Assembly: GCF_000759445.1 (NCBI RefSeq)
Contig: NZ_JRMB01000001.1
Coordinates: forward strand, 2,356,001 to 2,420,000
Direction of reading: 5' to 3'
DNA length: 64,000 nucleotides
Origin: Pseudomonas lutea
GTDB taxonomy: Bacteria > Pseudomonadota > Gammaproteobacteria > Pseudomonadales > Pseudomonadaceae
Shown here: one piece after another, positions 19,552 to 28,946 of the stretch
How the letters are laid out: every line of letters begins with the position of its first letter
How positions within the stretch are numbered: the first letter of the stretch is position 1
Notes under the pieces: generated by a model
Seen by the model: only the letters and a program-made list of their open reading frames with translations
What the model was told of the DNA's origin: nothing
Databases searched by the model: none
Translations under genes and position numbers: made by a program

Positions 19552-20502
19552 ATGAAACGCATCCAGATCCTTGACTCCCACACTGGCGGTGAACCGACGC
19601 GTCTGGTGCTGGATGGTTTTCCCGACCTCGGCCGAGGCAGCATGGCTGAACGGCGTCAGCGCCTTGCCGACGAATTCGATGACTGGCGCGCCGCCACGGT
19701 GCTCGAGCCGCGCGGCAGTGACGTGCTGGTCGGCGCGCTGCTGTGTGAGCCGGTCGACCCTGAAGCCTGTGCTGGCGTGATCTTTTTCAACAACACCGGC
19801 TACCTCGGCATGTGCGGCCACGGCACCATTGGCCTGGTGGTGTCGCTGGCCCACCTGGGCAAAATCGGCCCCGGCGTCCATCGCATCGAAACCCCGGTCG
19901 GCACCGTCCAGGCCACTCTGCATGAGGACCGCTCGGTCAGCGTCGACAACGTCCCCTCCTACCGCTATCGCAAGCATTTCGTCGTCGAAGTGCCCGGTCT
20001 CGGCAGTGTCACCGGCGACATCGCCTGGGGTGGCAACTGGTTTTTCCTGATCGCCGACCATGGCCTCAGCGTCGCCGCCCATAATCTCGATGCCCTCACC
20101 GACTACACCTGGAAAGTCCGCCAGGCGCTGGAAAGCCAAGGTATCCGGGGAGAAGACGGCGGCATCATCGACCACATCGAGCTGTTTGCCGACGACGATC
20201 ACGCCGACAGCCGCAATTTCGTGCTGTGCCCCGGCAAAGCCTACGACCGCTCGCCCTGCGGCACCGGCACCAGCGCCAAACTGGCCTGCCTGGCCGCCGA
20301 CGGCAAACTCGAGCCCGGCACGCTCTGGCAGCAGGCCAGCGTCATCGGCAGTCAGTTCGAAGGCAGTTTCGTCTGGCTGCACGGCGAGCGTCAGGTCGGG
20401 GATCGGATCGTGCCAACCATCCGAGGCCGCGCCTACATCAGCGCCGAAGCGACCCTGTTGCTGGATGACGAAGACCCGTTCGCCTGGGGCATCCGCGCGT
20501 GA
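19552..20502 (+). CDS. hypE: 4-hydroxyproline 2-epimerase
   Basis: A 316-residue member of the proline racemase superfamily that converts trans-4-hydroxy-L-proline to cis-4-hydroxy-D-proline. Both catalytic cysteines are present: C88 in GMCGHGTIG and C236 in [13 protein letters not shown], the Cys/Cys pair of epimerases and racemases. N-terminal [16 protein letters not shown] is the family opening. The ATG at 19552 follows CAGGGGAATAC; the longer frame runs into the REP array and is rejected. It overlaps the next gene by ATGA-like coupling (GTGA), and its product is the substrate of the dehydrogenase encoded there. Also called lhpA. Confidence 0.92.
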   Translation: MKRIQILDSHTGGEPTRLVLDGFPDLGRGSMAERRQRLADEFDDWRAATVLEPRGSDVLVGALLCEPVDPEACAGVIFFNNTGYLGMCGHGTIGLVVSLAHLGKIGPGVHRIETPVGTVQATLHEDRSVSVDNVPSYRYRKHFVVEVPGLGSVTGDIAWGGNWFFLIADHGLSVAAHNLDALTDYTWKVRQALESQGIRGEDGGIIDHIELFADDDHADSRNFVLCPGKAYDRSPCGTGTSAKLACLAADGKLEPGTLWQQASVIGSQFEGSFVWLHGERQVGDRIVPTIRGRAYISAEATLLLDDEDPFAWGIRA

Positions 20503-21635
20503 CCGACAGCCCTGCGCTCAAAGGCGACGCCGCGGATGTGATCATCATCGGCGGCGGGATCATCGGTGCGGCCTGCGCCGATGAACTGGCGTCACGCGGA
20601 CTGCATGTGCTGGTGCTGGATTGTCAGCGCCCCGCCGCAACCGCTGCCGGCATGGGCCACCTGGTAGTGCTCGACCACAGTGAGGCCGAGCTGGCGCTGG
20701 GCGAATACTCGGTCCGGGCTTGGCGCGAGCTGGCAGCGCAGATGCCGGAGGACTGCGCGATGCGCACCAATGGCACGATGTGGCTGGCCTGCAACGAAGA
20801 AGAAATGGCCGAAGCCGAGCGCAAGCAGGTGGCGTTAAGTGCCTACGGTCTGAGCTGCCAGCTGCTGACCGGTGCCGAGCTGGCCCGCGCCGAGCCGTCC
20901 TTGCGCCCCGGCCTGTTGGGCGCCTTGAAGGTCAGCGGCGACGGCATTCTCTACGCGCCCAATGCTGCGCGCTGGCTGTTGCAACGCCAGGGCCGGCGGA
21001 TTACCCGGCGTCAGGCCGAAGCGGTCGAGTTACAGGGCAACCGCGTACGACTGGCCAGCGGCGAATGGCTGCAAGCCCCGGCGGTGGTGCTGGCCAGCGG
21101 CATTTATGCCCGCGAGCTGTGCCCGGATTTACCGCTGCAGGCGAAGAAAGGTCACCTGCTGATCACCGACCGTTACCCGGCGCAGATCGCCCACACGCTG
21201 GTAGAGCTGGGCTATGTCACCAGCGCGCACAAGGGCAATGGCCCCTCGGTCGCGTTCAACGTGCAGCAGCGCCCGACCGGCCAGCTGTTCATCGGCTCAT
21301 CGCGGCAGTTCGACAACCATAACCCGGACATTGACGCGACCATGCTCGGGCGGATGCTGCGCCGGGCCATGGACTTTCTTCCTGGCCTGGGCGAGATGAA
21401 CGGGATTCGCAGCTGGACCGGCTTTCGTTCTGCCAGCCCCGACGGCCAGCCGTTGATTGGCGAACACCCGCATCAGCCCGGGCTGTGGCTGGCGGTCGGG
21501 CATGAAGGGCTCGGCGTGACCACCGCGCCAGGCACCGCGCATTTGCTGGCAGCGCAAATGCTGCGTACTCAACCGCCTCTCGACCTGCAACCGTATTTGC
21601 CCCAACGATTTATCGGAGCCCACACCCATGCCTGA
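20499..21635 (+). CDS. D-hydroxyproline dehydrogenase, FAD oxidase subunit (DAO type)
   Basis: A 378-residue flavoprotein of the D-amino-acid oxidase/GlcD-like DAO family. FAD binding is seen in [20 protein letters not shown]; the C-terminal part has [17 protein letters not shown] and [19 protein letters not shown]. It is the catalytic beta subunit that oxidises cis-4-hydroxy-D-proline to pyrroline-4-hydroxy-2-carboxylate. It starts with GTG overlapping the epimerase stop, and the next two genes supply the 2Fe-2S and second FAD subunits of the same complex, probably membrane-associated and feeding electrons to the respiratory chain. Confidence 0.88.
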   Translation: MTDSPALKGDAADVIIIGGGIIGAACADELASRGLHVLVLDCQRPAATAAGMGHLVVLDHSEAELALGEYSVRAWRELAAQMPEDCAMRTNGTMWLACNEEEMAEAERKQVALSAYGLSCQLLTGAELARAEPSLRPGLLGALKVSGDGILYAPNAARWLLQRQGRRITRRQAEAVELQGNRVRLASGEWLQAPAVVLASGIYARELCPDLPLQAKKGHLLITDRYPAQIAHTLVELGYVTSAHKGNGPSVAFNVQQRPTGQLFIGSSRQFDNHNPDIDATMLGRMLRRAMDFLPGLGEMNGIRSWTGFRSASPDGQPLIGEHPHQPGLWLAVGHEGLGVTTAPGTAHLLAAQMLRTQPPLDLQPYLPQRFIGAHTHA

Positions 21636-21864
21636 GTTGAGCATTGATGGTCTGCCGCATCGCTTTGTCCCGGGCACCACGGTGGCGGCCGCGTTGATGT
21701 CCAGCGGCGACCGCTGCAGTCGCACGTCGGTCAGCGGGCAGCGTCGCGCCCCGCTGTGCGGGATGGGGATTTGTCAGGAATGCCGAGTGAACATCGATGG
21801 TATGCGCCGGCTGGCCTGCCAGACGCTGTGCCGCGACGGCATGCAGGTCGAGACGCGACCATGA
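21628..21864 (+). CDS. D-hydroxyproline dehydrogenase, (2Fe-2S) gamma subunit
   Basis: A 78-residue ferredoxin-like protein. The four iron-sulfur cysteines are in CSRTSVSG-like context and PLCGMGICQECRV, with the last in RLACQTLC. It matches the small subunit of heterotrimeric HcnABC/octopine-oxidase type dehydrogenases. It overlaps the genes on both sides by a few bases, so the three subunits are made at matching levels. It passes electrons between the two flavin subunits. Confidence 0.87.
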   Translation: MPELSIDGLPHRFVPGTTVAAALMSSGDRCSRTSVSGQRRAPLCGMGICQECRVNIDGMRRLACQTLCRDGMQVETRP

Positions 21865-23117
21865 CCGAGCATGTCGATCTGCTGATCATCGGCGCAGGCC
21901 CCGCCGGAATGGCCGCTGCATTGGCGGCGGCGCCTCGCGGGCTCAACATTGCCGTGCTCGATGACAACCCGCTGCCGGGCGGGCAGATCTGGCGTGACGG
22001 CCCTCAGGCGCACGTGCCTCAACAGGCCCGGGACATGCGCGCGCAGTTACAACAACTGGACAATGTGCGCGTACACAGCGGCTGCAAGGTGATCGCTCTG
22101 GCGGGGCCGAAGCGCTTGCTGCTGGAAGACGCCGAGCGCGGCTGGGTGCTGGGTTACGACACGCTGATTCTGTGCACGGGCGCGCGCGAACGCCTGCTGC
22201 CCTTCCCCGGCTGGACGCTGCCGGGCGTCACCGGCGCGGGCGGGCTGCAGGCGCTGATCAAAGGCGGTTTGCCGGTCGCCGACGAACGCGTCGTCATTGC
22301 CGGCAGTGGCCCGCTGCTGCTGGCGTCGTCCGCTACCGCGCAGAAACACGGCGCGCAGGTAGTGCGCATCGCCGAACAGGCCCCTTTGGCCGCCGTCGCA
22401 GGATTCGCCGCCGGGTTGTGGCGCTGGCCGAACAAGGCCATACAGGCCATCACGCTGGGCAGCGCCGTCTACCGAACCTCGGCCCACGTGCTGGCGGCAT
22501 TGGGAAGGGATCGCCTTGAGGCTGTGCGGGTCAAGGTGGGTGACAAGGTAGAAGAACTCGCCTGCGAGCGTCTGGCCTGCGGTTTCGGTCTGGTGCCCAA
22601 CGTCGAGATCGCCAGTGCCTTGGGCTGCGCCGTGCGGGATCAGGCCGTGGTGGTGGATGACTGGCAGGCCAGCAGCGTCGCCGATCATTATGCTGCGGGT
22701 GAGTGCACCGGTTTCGGCGGCGGCGAACTGGCGTTGGTTGAAGGGCGCATCGCCGGGCTGGCGGCCATCGGCGCACGCGACGAGGCGCGAAAAATGTGGG
22801 CGGAACGGCGTCGCTGGCAGGGTTTTGCAGATCGCTTGAACACAGCCTTCAGCCTTGACCCGGCACTGAGAACGCTGGCGCAGCCGGATACTGTCGTGTG
22901 CCGCTGCGAGGATGTGCGCCACGCCGACCTCGTCGAGCACGGCAACTGGAGCCATGCCAAGCTCGCCACCCGTTGCGGGATGGGCGCTTGTCAGGGGCGC
23001 GTCTGCTCGACCGCTGCGCAGACCTTGTTCGGCTGGGACCCGCCACAGCTGCGCCCACCCTTCAGCCCCGCGCGGATTTCAACGCTGGCCTGCCTGGATG
23101 AGGGTGACGTGGTTTAG
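21861..23117 (+). CDS. D-hydroxyproline dehydrogenase, alpha subunit (FAD, BFD-like Fe-S)
   Basis: A 418-residue pyridine-nucleotide-disulfide-type flavoprotein with two Rossmann motifs (DLLIIGAGPAGMAAALAA and RVVIAGSGPLLLASSA). A C-terminal BFD-like domain holds cysteines in VVCRCEDVRHADL and RCGMGACQGRVC, which can bind a 2Fe-2S cluster. This is the HcnB/LhpF-like subunit of the dehydrogenase complex. The ATG at 21861 overlaps the previous stop by ATGA; the frame open from 21756 is not the real start. Confidence 0.88.
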   Translation: MTEHVDLLIIGAGPAGMAAALAAAPRGLNIAVLDDNPLPGGQIWRDGPQAHVPQQARDMRAQLQQLDNVRVHSGCKVIALAGPKRLLLEDAERGWVLGYDTLILCTGARERLLPFPGWTLPGVTGAGGLQALIKGGLPVADERVVIAGSGPLLLASSATAQKHGAQVVRIAEQAPLAAVAGFAAGLWRWPNKAIQAITLGSAVYRTSAHVLAALGRDRLEAVRVKVGDKVEELACERLACGFGLVPNVEIASALGCAVRDQAVVVDDWQASSVADHYAAGECTGFGGGELALVEGRIAGLAAIGARDEARKMWAERRRWQGFADRLNTAFSLDPALRTLAQPDTVVCRCEDVRHADLVEHGNWSHAKLATRCGMGACQGRVCSTAAQTLFGWDPPQLRPPFSPARISTLACLDEGDVV

Positions 23118-23264
23118 GGGGAACCCAGAGTAAAGGATGGCGGGGGCAACACCCAGGCTACTTCTCGCTCATGAGGGACAGGCTCTTTTGATACCTCGAC
23201 CTGTTCGTTCGCAGGGGGAAGCTGCGGTGACAGACCCGCCGCCTTCGCGACCGTCGTAACCTCC

Positions 23265-23450
23265 GATTGCTCCTACAGTGGCATTGCGCCCGGCGCGGGA
23301 TTTGAGGGTGTCATCGTCTGAATTTATCTCGGCCAGTTCACCGCAACTGTAGGAGTGAGCTTGCTCGCGAAGGCGGCGTTGCAGACGCAGGATATTCAGC
23401 GGTTGCACCCACGTATTCGCGAGCAAGCTCACTCCCACAGTCCCCGCGGC
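23265..23450. repeat. Isolated REP pair
   Basis: TGTAGGAGTGAGCTTGCTCG near 23348 and its inverse CGAGCAAGCTCACTCCCACA near 23419 form a REP pair, with a half element (TTGCTCCTACAGTG) at 23268. The rest of the 23118-23536 gap shows no gene. Confidence 0.75.
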
Positions 23451-23536
23451 AACTGGAGAATCGGGCCCCCTCGACTAGGCGGCGCATGGCAGATGTCGCA
23501 TGATCGGCTTTATCTTCCAGTCCGGCTGCCCCACCC

Positions 23537-24295
23537 GTGAACATGATCGACCTCCTCCCCGCCACGCCGCTGCACGACCTGGACCAACTGCTCGCGAGCC
23601 TGGCGCAGGTCGCGCCGCTGTTCGATGCGATTCCCGGCGTCGTGTTCTTCGTCAAGGACGCCCGGGCGCGCTATGCGCTGGTCAATCAAACGCTGGTGCA
23701 GCGCTGCGGCTACAAGGCAAAGAATCAGATTGTAGGCCTGACCGCCGAAGAGGTATTTCCCGCGCGCTTCGGGCCGCTGTACACCGCGCAGGATCGTCGC
23801 GTGCTGGCCGATGGTAGGCAATTGAGCGATCAGCTGGAGCTGCACTTGTATTACGGCAACCAGCCGATCTGGTGCCTGACCCACAAAATCGCCCTGCGCG
23901 ACCATGACGGCGTGATCATCGGGCTGGCGGGTATTTCACGGGATCTGCAAACGCCGCAAACGACCCAGCCGGCCTATCAAAAGCTGGTGGAGGTCGACCG
24001 CTACATCCGCGAACACTTCGCCCGCCCCATCACCCTGCAGCAACTGACCGCCATCGCCGGGCTCTCGATCGCGCAGCTGGAGCGGCACTGCAAACGCATT
24101 TTTCAACTCACGCCACGGCAGATGATCCACAAGGCGCGGCTGGGCGAAGCGTCGCGGCTGTTGCAGGAAGACCTGTCGATCACGGAAGTCGCCCTGCGCT
24201 GCGGTTACACCGATCACAGCGCGTTCAGCCGCCAGTTTAAGGCCTTGACCGGCGCGTCACCGAGCGAGTATCGGGAGACGCGAAAGAGCGTCTGA
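23537..24295 (+). CDS. AraC-family regulator with PAS domain (LhpR-like)
   Basis: A 252-residue regulator. Residues ~25-130 read as a PAS domain (FDAIPGVVFFVKDARARYAL, GLTAEEVFP, ending GIIGLAGISRDLQ form). Residues ~145-250 are an AraC DNA-binding domain with two helix-turn-helix units (ITLQQLTAIAGLSIAQLERH, ITEVALRCGYTDHSAFSRQF, ending KALTGASPSEYRET). An AraC regulator activates the hydroxyproline operon in P. aeruginosa, and this gene sits right behind the dehydrogenase genes. The start is GTG at 23537 or ATG at 23543. Confidence 0.85.
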   Translation: MNMIDLLPATPLHDLDQLLASLAQVAPLFDAIPGVVFFVKDARARYALVNQTLVQRCGYKAKNQIVGLTAEEVFPARFGPLYTAQDRRVLADGRQLSDQLELHLYYGNQPIWCLTHKIALRDHDGVIIGLAGISRDLQTPQTTQPAYQKLVEVDRYIREHFARPITLQQLTAIAGLSIAQLERHCKRIFQLTPRQMIHKARLGEASRLLQEDLSITEVALRCGYTDHSAFSRQFKALTGASPSEYRETRKSV

Positions 24296-24329
24296 ATTCC
24301 TGCCATTCATTTCGATGATCACCTATTTT

Positions 24330-24430
24330 TTTTTGCGGGACCGGCTTTAGCCGGGTAGGGGCCAGTGTGGACGCCTAAGTACTTGCAGTGTGACCACTGA
24401 CGCATTCCCGGCTGAAGCCGGTCCCACAGG
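24330..24430. repeat. REP pair downstream of the AraC gene
   Basis: GCGGGACCGGCTTTAGCCGG and, about 70 bases on, TTCCCGGCTGAAGCCGGTCC face each other. They belong to the same REP family as the array at 18.8-19.5 kb. The following 24431-24640 shows no gene. Confidence 0.75.
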
Positions 24431-24642
24431 TGATCGCAATCCGTTGAATACTTGCCGTGCGGGGCGATATCCCCACCCTTTCGCCTTACATCAACGTGCA
24501 CCTATGAAGCACACCGCGCATTCCTGCTCCTTTATGTAACACCCATCACCTCGCTCGAAAGACGCCCTCCCCGGCCAACGCGCTGATCCAGAGCCCTGCA
24601 CGACGGCCCCACAAAACGGGCACGCTGCATGCATATCAAATA

Positions 24643-24652
24643 TCGTATACGA
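24643..24652 (+). promoter_or_regulatory. Candidate GntR operator upstream of the ABC transporter/acnX operon
   Basis: TCGTATACGA is a perfect 10-bp palindrome 44 bases before the start of the substrate-binding protein gene. Its right flank (AAATTACC) is nearly the same as that of the site at 32007 (AAATACC). It lies where a promoter is expected. Confidence 0.6.
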
Positions 24653-24696
24653 AATTACCTAACCGGCCGTTTCTCATCTGCACGCACGAGGCTTTT

Positions 24697-25509
24697 ATGA
24701 AAAACCAAGCTGTCGCCGTTGCTCTTCTCGCCGTCATGACCTCATCGATCCTCAACACTGCGCAGGCCGACAAGCTCGATGACATCATCGACTCCGGCAA
24801 ACTGCGCTGCGCGGTGACGCTGGACTTCCCGCCCATGGGCTCGCGCGATGATAAAAACAACCCGGTCGGGTTCGATGTGGATTACTGCAACGACCTGGCG
24901 AAGGTGCTCGGCGTGACGGCCGAAGTGGTCGAAACCCCGTTCCCGGACCGCATCCCTGCGCTGGTCTCGGGTCGTGCCGACGTGATCGTGGCCTCGACCT
25001 CGGACACACTGGAACGGGCCAAAACGGTCGGCATGACCATTCCGTATTTCGCGTTCCAGATGGTCGTGCTGACCCGCGAAGACGCAGGCATCAACAGCTA
25101 CGACGACCTCAAAGGCAAGGACGTCGGCAACACCAGCGGCACCTTCGAAGCCATCGCGCTGGAGAAGGACCAGAAAAAATGGGGCAGCGGCAGTTTCCGC
25201 GCGTACCAGACCCAGAACGACACCATTCTCGCGGTTGCCCAGGGCCACATCAAAGCGTCCGTGGTCACCAACACCGTCGCCGCTGCGACGATCAAATCAG
25301 GCAAATACAAAGGCCTGAAAATCGCCGGCAACGCGCCCTACACCATCGACTACGTTTCCCTTGCAGCGAAGCGCAACGAGTACGGGTTGATTCACTACCT
25401 GAACCTGTTCGTGAACCAGCAAGTGCGGTCAGGCCGTTACGCCGAGCTGTATGAAAAGTGGGTAACGGGCAAGCCGGTCGACCTCACCGTGCCGGGGGTT
25501 TACTACTGA
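24697..25509 (+). CDS. Amino-acid ABC transporter, periplasmic binding protein
   Basis: A 270-residue solute-binding protein of the HisJ/GlnH family. The signal peptide ends at NTAQADK, followed by the family start LDDIIDSGKLRCAVTLDFPP and the signature VGFDVDYCNDLAKVLG. Linked permease and ATPase genes lie behind acnX. Given the pathway it probably binds hydroxyproline, proline or a related imino acid. It is the first gene of the operon controlled by the palindrome at 24643; a REP and a second repeat type lie between it and acnX. Confidence 0.88.
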   Translation: MKNQAVAVALLAVMTSSILNTAQADKLDDIIDSGKLRCAVTLDFPPMGSRDDKNNPVGFDVDYCNDLAKVLGVTAEVVETPFPDRIPALVSGRADVIVASTSDTLERAKTVGMTIPYFAFQMVVLTREDAGINSYDDLKGKDVGNTSGTFEAIALEKDQKKWGSGSFRAYQTQNDTILAVAQGHIKASVVTNTVAAATIKSGKYKGLKIAGNAPYTIDYVSLAAKRNEYGLIHYLNLFVNQQVRSGRYAELYEKWVTGKPVDLTVPGVYY

Positions 25510-25591
25510 TTCGTGGCGCCGAGGCCTGGCCAGATCGTTACCCCGCAAGCGCGGGAACGATCACCAGCGCCGCTACCCCGCCGAACGCAAA

Positions 25592-25685
25592 ACCTGTAGG
25601 AGCCGGCTTGCTGGCGAACGCGGTGGGTCAGCTGCCAATGAGCACACAGACAAATGGCTTTCGCGGGCAAGCGCGCTCCTACAGG
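25592..25685. repeat. REP pair
   Basis: TGTAGGAGCCGGCTTGCTGG and the opposing GCGGGCAAGCGCGCTCCTAC lie about 40 bases apart between the binding-protein gene and acnX. Mixed arms, one of each REP subtype. Confidence 0.75.
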
Positions 25686-25707
25686 TGCGATGCAATCAGC
25701 CCGATGA

Positions 25708-25813
25708 TCGTTTCAACGCTCCGCGTGGGCATGCATCTCCTGACGCTCTGCGTCAGAACCACAACGCGGAGCGTTGCAGGCGGCGTTACCACGCTCCGCG
25801 TGGGAACGATCAT
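25708..25813. repeat. Second repeat type with CGCTCCGCGTGGG arms
   Basis: Around 25716 and 25791 the words CGCTCCGCGTGGG occur, with ACGCTCTGCGTCAGAACCAC and ACGCGGAGCGTTGCAGGCGG between them, giving nested inverted repeats over about 100 bases. This is a dispersed Pseudomonas repeat of a different family from the REPs. It sits just before the acnX ribosome site. Confidence 0.6.
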
Positions 25814-25854
25814 TGACGTCACCCGCAACCGATTCACTCACTCAGGAGCCCACG

Positions 25855-27627
25855 ATGTCTGAAGTTTCGTTAAACGGGCGGTGTCTCGTCGCCGGCAGTG
25901 CTCAGGGCGCGTTGCTGTATGCCGACGTGGGCCTGAGCTTCTGGGGCGGGGTCGAGCCGTTCACCGGCGAAGTTATCGACCGTCACCATCCGCTCAGCGG
26001 GCAATTCATCAGCGGCCGCGTGTTGGCCATCCCCAGCGGGCGCGGCTCCTGTACCGGCAGCAGCGTGTTGCTTGAGCTGATTCTCAACGGCCATGCGCCG
26101 GCTGCCCTGGTGTTCGAGCGCGTCGAAGACATCCTGACCCTGGGCGTGCTGGTGGCCGAGCAAATGTTTGGGCACTCGATCCCGGTCATCAGCCTGGGCG
26201 AAGCAGGATTCGCGGCGCTGCGTGGCGTCGCTTTCGTACGGGTCGAGGCCGATCGCGTGACCGGCTTCAACAGCCCTCCCCCAGCCCTTGAACGGCGGCC
26301 AGAAAACCGACCCGCCATCAACGCCGTCAGCAAGATCAGCCTGAGCGAAACCGATCAGGGCCTGCTCGACGGCGCCTATGGCAAAGCCGCGCAGGTGGCG
26401 ATGGGCATCATCCTGCGCATGGCTGAACTGCAAGGCGCCACCGAGTTGCTGGACATCACCCAGGCGCACATCGACGGTTGCATCTACACCGGGCCAGCCA
26501 GCCTGCGCTTCGCCCGTCAACTGGTGGAATGGGGCGCCAAGGTTCGCGTCCCCACCACCCTTAATTCGATCTCGGTGGACAAGCGCCGCTGGCGCGAACT
26601 CGGCATCGATCCGGCCCTCGGCGAGCCGGCCAGCCAATTGGGCGATGCCTACATGGACATGGGCGCGCGGGTCAGCTTCACTTGCGCGCCGTACCTGCTC
26701 GACAGCGCACCCGAGCTGGGCGAGCAAATCGTCTGGGCCGAATCCAACGCCGTGGTGTATGCCAACAGCGTGATCGGCGCGCGTACGTTGAAATACCCGG
26801 ACTACCTCGACATCTGCATCGCCCTCACCGGCCGCGCGCCGAAAATCGGGTGCCACCTGACGCAACAACGGCTGGCGACGCTGCGCATCGACGTGCCTGA
26901 ACTGGACGGCCTGGACGACAGCTTCTACCCGTTGCTCGGCTATCACGTAGGGCTGATGTGCGGCGCCGCGATTCCGGTGATCTGCGGTCTGGAGCACAAG
27001 GGACCGACGCTGGATGACCTCAAGGCCTTCGGCGCGGCCTTCGCCACCACCTCTGCTGCGCCAATGTTTCACATGGCCGGCGTGACGCCCGAAGCGACCA
27101 CCGCAGAGTTGGCCCTCGGCGGGCATGCGCCGGACAAAACCCTGCGCATCAGTGCGGCGGACCTGCTGCAAAGCTGGCGCGAACTGAACAGCGCGCAAAC
27201 GTCCGACGTCGATGTCATCACCCTCGGCAACCCGCATTTTTCCCTGAGCGAATGCGCGACGCTGGCGCACCTGTGCGGCGTTCAGCGTAAGCACAACGCG
27301 GTGGCGATCGTGGTGACCTGCGGCCGTGCCACGCTGGACCGCGCGCAACAGGCCGGCTATGTCGCCACGCTGGAACGCTTCGGCGTGCAGTTCGTCACCG
27401 ACACCTGCTGGTGCATGCTGGGTGAGCCAGTCATTCCGCCAACGGCGCGCACGCTGATGACCAACTCCGGCAAATACGCGCATTACGCCCCGGGGCTGGT
27501 GGGCCGTCGGGTGCATTTCGCCAGCCTGGTCGAGTGCGTCGAAAGCGCCTGCACGGGGCTGGCCAGCGGCCGTTTGCCGGAGTGGCTGCGCGGCGCCGCA
27601 CACGCGGAGGACAGCGCCCATGTTTGA
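25855..27627 (+). CDS. AcnX-family cis-3-hydroxy-L-proline dehydratase (fused subunits)
   Basis: A 590-residue aconitase X protein. The first ~130 residues match the small swivelling domain (DUF126: LSGQFISGRVLAIPSGRGSC), and the rest the large domain (DUF521) that is a separate protein in some species. Likely iron-sulfur cysteines lie in SFTCAPYLLD, LMCGAAIPVICG and DTCWCMLGEP. Characterised bacterial AcnX enzymes dehydrate cis-3-hydroxy-L-proline to pyrroline-2-carboxylate, which fits this locus. The ATG at 25855 has an AGGAG site. It overlaps the first permease gene by eight bases. Confidence 0.87.
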   Translation: MSEVSLNGRCLVAGSAQGALLYADVGLSFWGGVEPFTGEVIDRHHPLSGQFISGRVLAIPSGRGSCTGSSVLLELILNGHAPAALVFERVEDILTLGVLVAEQMFGHSIPVISLGEAGFAALRGVAFVRVEADRVTGFNSPPPALERRPENRPAINAVSKISLSETDQGLLDGAYGKAAQVAMGIILRMAELQGATELLDITQAHIDGCIYTGPASLRFARQLVEWGAKVRVPTTLNSISVDKRRWRELGIDPALGEPASQLGDAYMDMGARVSFTCAPYLLDSAPELGEQIVWAESNAVVYANSVIGARTLKYPDYLDICIALTGRAPKIGCHLTQQRLATLRIDVPELDGLDDSFYPLLGYHVGLMCGAAIPVICGLEHKGPTLDDLKAFGAAFATTSAAPMFHMAGVTPEATTAELALGGHAPDKTLRISAADLLQSWRELNSAQTSDVDVITLGNPHFSLSECATLAHLCGVQRKHNAVAIVVTCGRATLDRAQQAGYVATLERFGVQFVTDTCWCMLGEPVIPPTARTLMTNSGKYAHYAPGLVGRRVHFASLVECVESACTGLASGRLPEWLRGAAHAEDSAHV

Positions 27628-28285
27628 TTACAACTTCCATTGGCGCGCGGCGTTCAAGGCCCTGCCCGACATGCTCAATGGCGCATGGGTAACGTTCGAA
27701 ACCGCAGCACTGTCGATGATCCTCGGGGTGACCATCGCGCTGTTTCTGGTGTTCATGCGTCAAGGCAAAAACCGTTTGTTCCGCGGGTTCGCCGCGACCT
27801 GGATTTCCATCGCGCGCAACACGCCGTCGTTGTTTCAGGTGTACATCCTGTATTTCGGCCTCGGCTCGTTCGGCTTGCACATCAGTTCCTGGGCGGCGTT
27901 GCTGGCGGGCATCACCATCAACAACGCGGGCTATCTGGCGGAGAATTTTCGCGGCGGCCTGAAGGCGGTGCCCGACACGCAATTGCGCGCTGCCCGCTCG
28001 CTGGGCATGAGCGCGCCGCAGGCCTACCGGTTGATCGTCATTCCACAGCTGCTGCGCATCGTCTTCTATCCGCTGACCAACCAGATGGTCTGGGCCGTCC
28101 TGATGACGTCGATGGGGGTGATCGTCGGGCTGAACAATGACCTCACCGGTGTGACCCAGGACTACAACGTCAAAACCTTCCGCACCTTTGAATTCTTCGC
28201 CATTGCGGCGGTGCTGTATTACCTGATCGCCAAGCTGATCGTGGTCGTCGCACGGCTGCTGTCCTGGCGCTTGTTCCGGTACTGA
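27620..28285 (+). CDS. Amino-acid ABC transporter permease 1
   Basis: A 221-residue inner-membrane permease of the HisM/HisQ family with about five membrane segments. The family loop that contacts the ATPase is seen as NNAGYLAENFRGGLKAVP followed by QLRAARSLGMSAPQAYRLIV. It overlaps the acnX stop, so it belongs to that operon and forms a heterodimer with the next permease. Confidence 0.88.
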   Translation: MFDYNFHWRAAFKALPDMLNGAWVTFETAALSMILGVTIALFLVFMRQGKNRLFRGFAATWISIARNTPSLFQVYILYFGLGSFGLHISSWAALLAGITINNAGYLAENFRGGLKAVPDTQLRAARSLGMSAPQAYRLIVIPQLLRIVFYPLTNQMVWAVLMTSMGVIVGLNNDLTGVTQDYNVKTFRTFEFFAIAAVLYYLIAKLIVVVARLLSWRLFRY

Positions 28286-28295
28286 GGAGAGGGGC

Positions 28296-28946
28296 ATGTT
28301 CGACAGTACGTTCACCTGGAACGACCTGCAATTCATGCTGCAGGGCGCCTGGGTCACGATTTTGCTCACTGTGGTGTCGATGCTCATCGGCACGGTCGCC
28401 GGGGTGGTCTGTGGCATGGCGCGGGCTTTGTTACCGCGCAGCACGATTCCGCTGGCCTGGGTGCTGGACGTGTTTCGCAGCGTGCCGTTGCTGATTCAGT
28501 TTGTGTTGTTCAACGCACTGAAAAGCATCGCCGGTTTGAACTGGAGTGCGTTTACCGTGGCTTGCGTGGTGCTCGGCCTGTACGTCACCGCTTACTGCAC
28601 GGAGATCGTGCGCAGCGGCGTGCTGTCGGTGCCGCTCAGCCTGCGCCGCGCCAGCCGCTCGCTGGGCCTGACGTACTGGCAGGACTTGCGCCAGATCGTC
28701 ATGCCGATGGCCACTCGTGTCGCTTTTCCCGGCTGGATCAATCTGCTGCTCGGGGTAATGAAAGACACCGCGCTGGTGATGTGGATCGGCATTGTCGAGC
28801 TGCTGCGTGCCTCGCAGACCATCGTCACGCGCATTCAGGAACCGTTGCTGGTGCTGTGCATCGCCGGGCTGATTTATTACGTCATGAGTCTGGTGGTCGC
28901 GCGTCTGGGCGCCCGGCTGGAAACGAGGTGGCAGGAAAATGATTGA
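28296..28946 (+). CDS. Amino-acid ABC transporter permease 2
   Basis: A 216-residue HisM/HisQ-type permease. VLDVFRSVPLLIQFVLFNAL is the early signature, and YVTAYCTEIVRSGVLSVPLS with LRRASRSLGLTYWQDLRQIV is the ATPase-contact loop. It has a GAGGAGAGG ribosome site and overlaps the ATPase gene by eight bases. Confidence 0.88.
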   Translation: MFDSTFTWNDLQFMLQGAWVTILLTVVSMLIGTVAGVVCGMARALLPRSTIPLAWVLDVFRSVPLLIQFVLFNALKSIAGLNWSAFTVACVVLGLYVTAYCTEIVRSGVLSVPLSLRRASRSLGLTYWQDLRQIVMPMATRVAFPGWINLLLGVMKDTALVMWIGIVELLRASQTIVTRIQEPLLVLCIAGLIYYVMSLVVARLGARLETRWQEND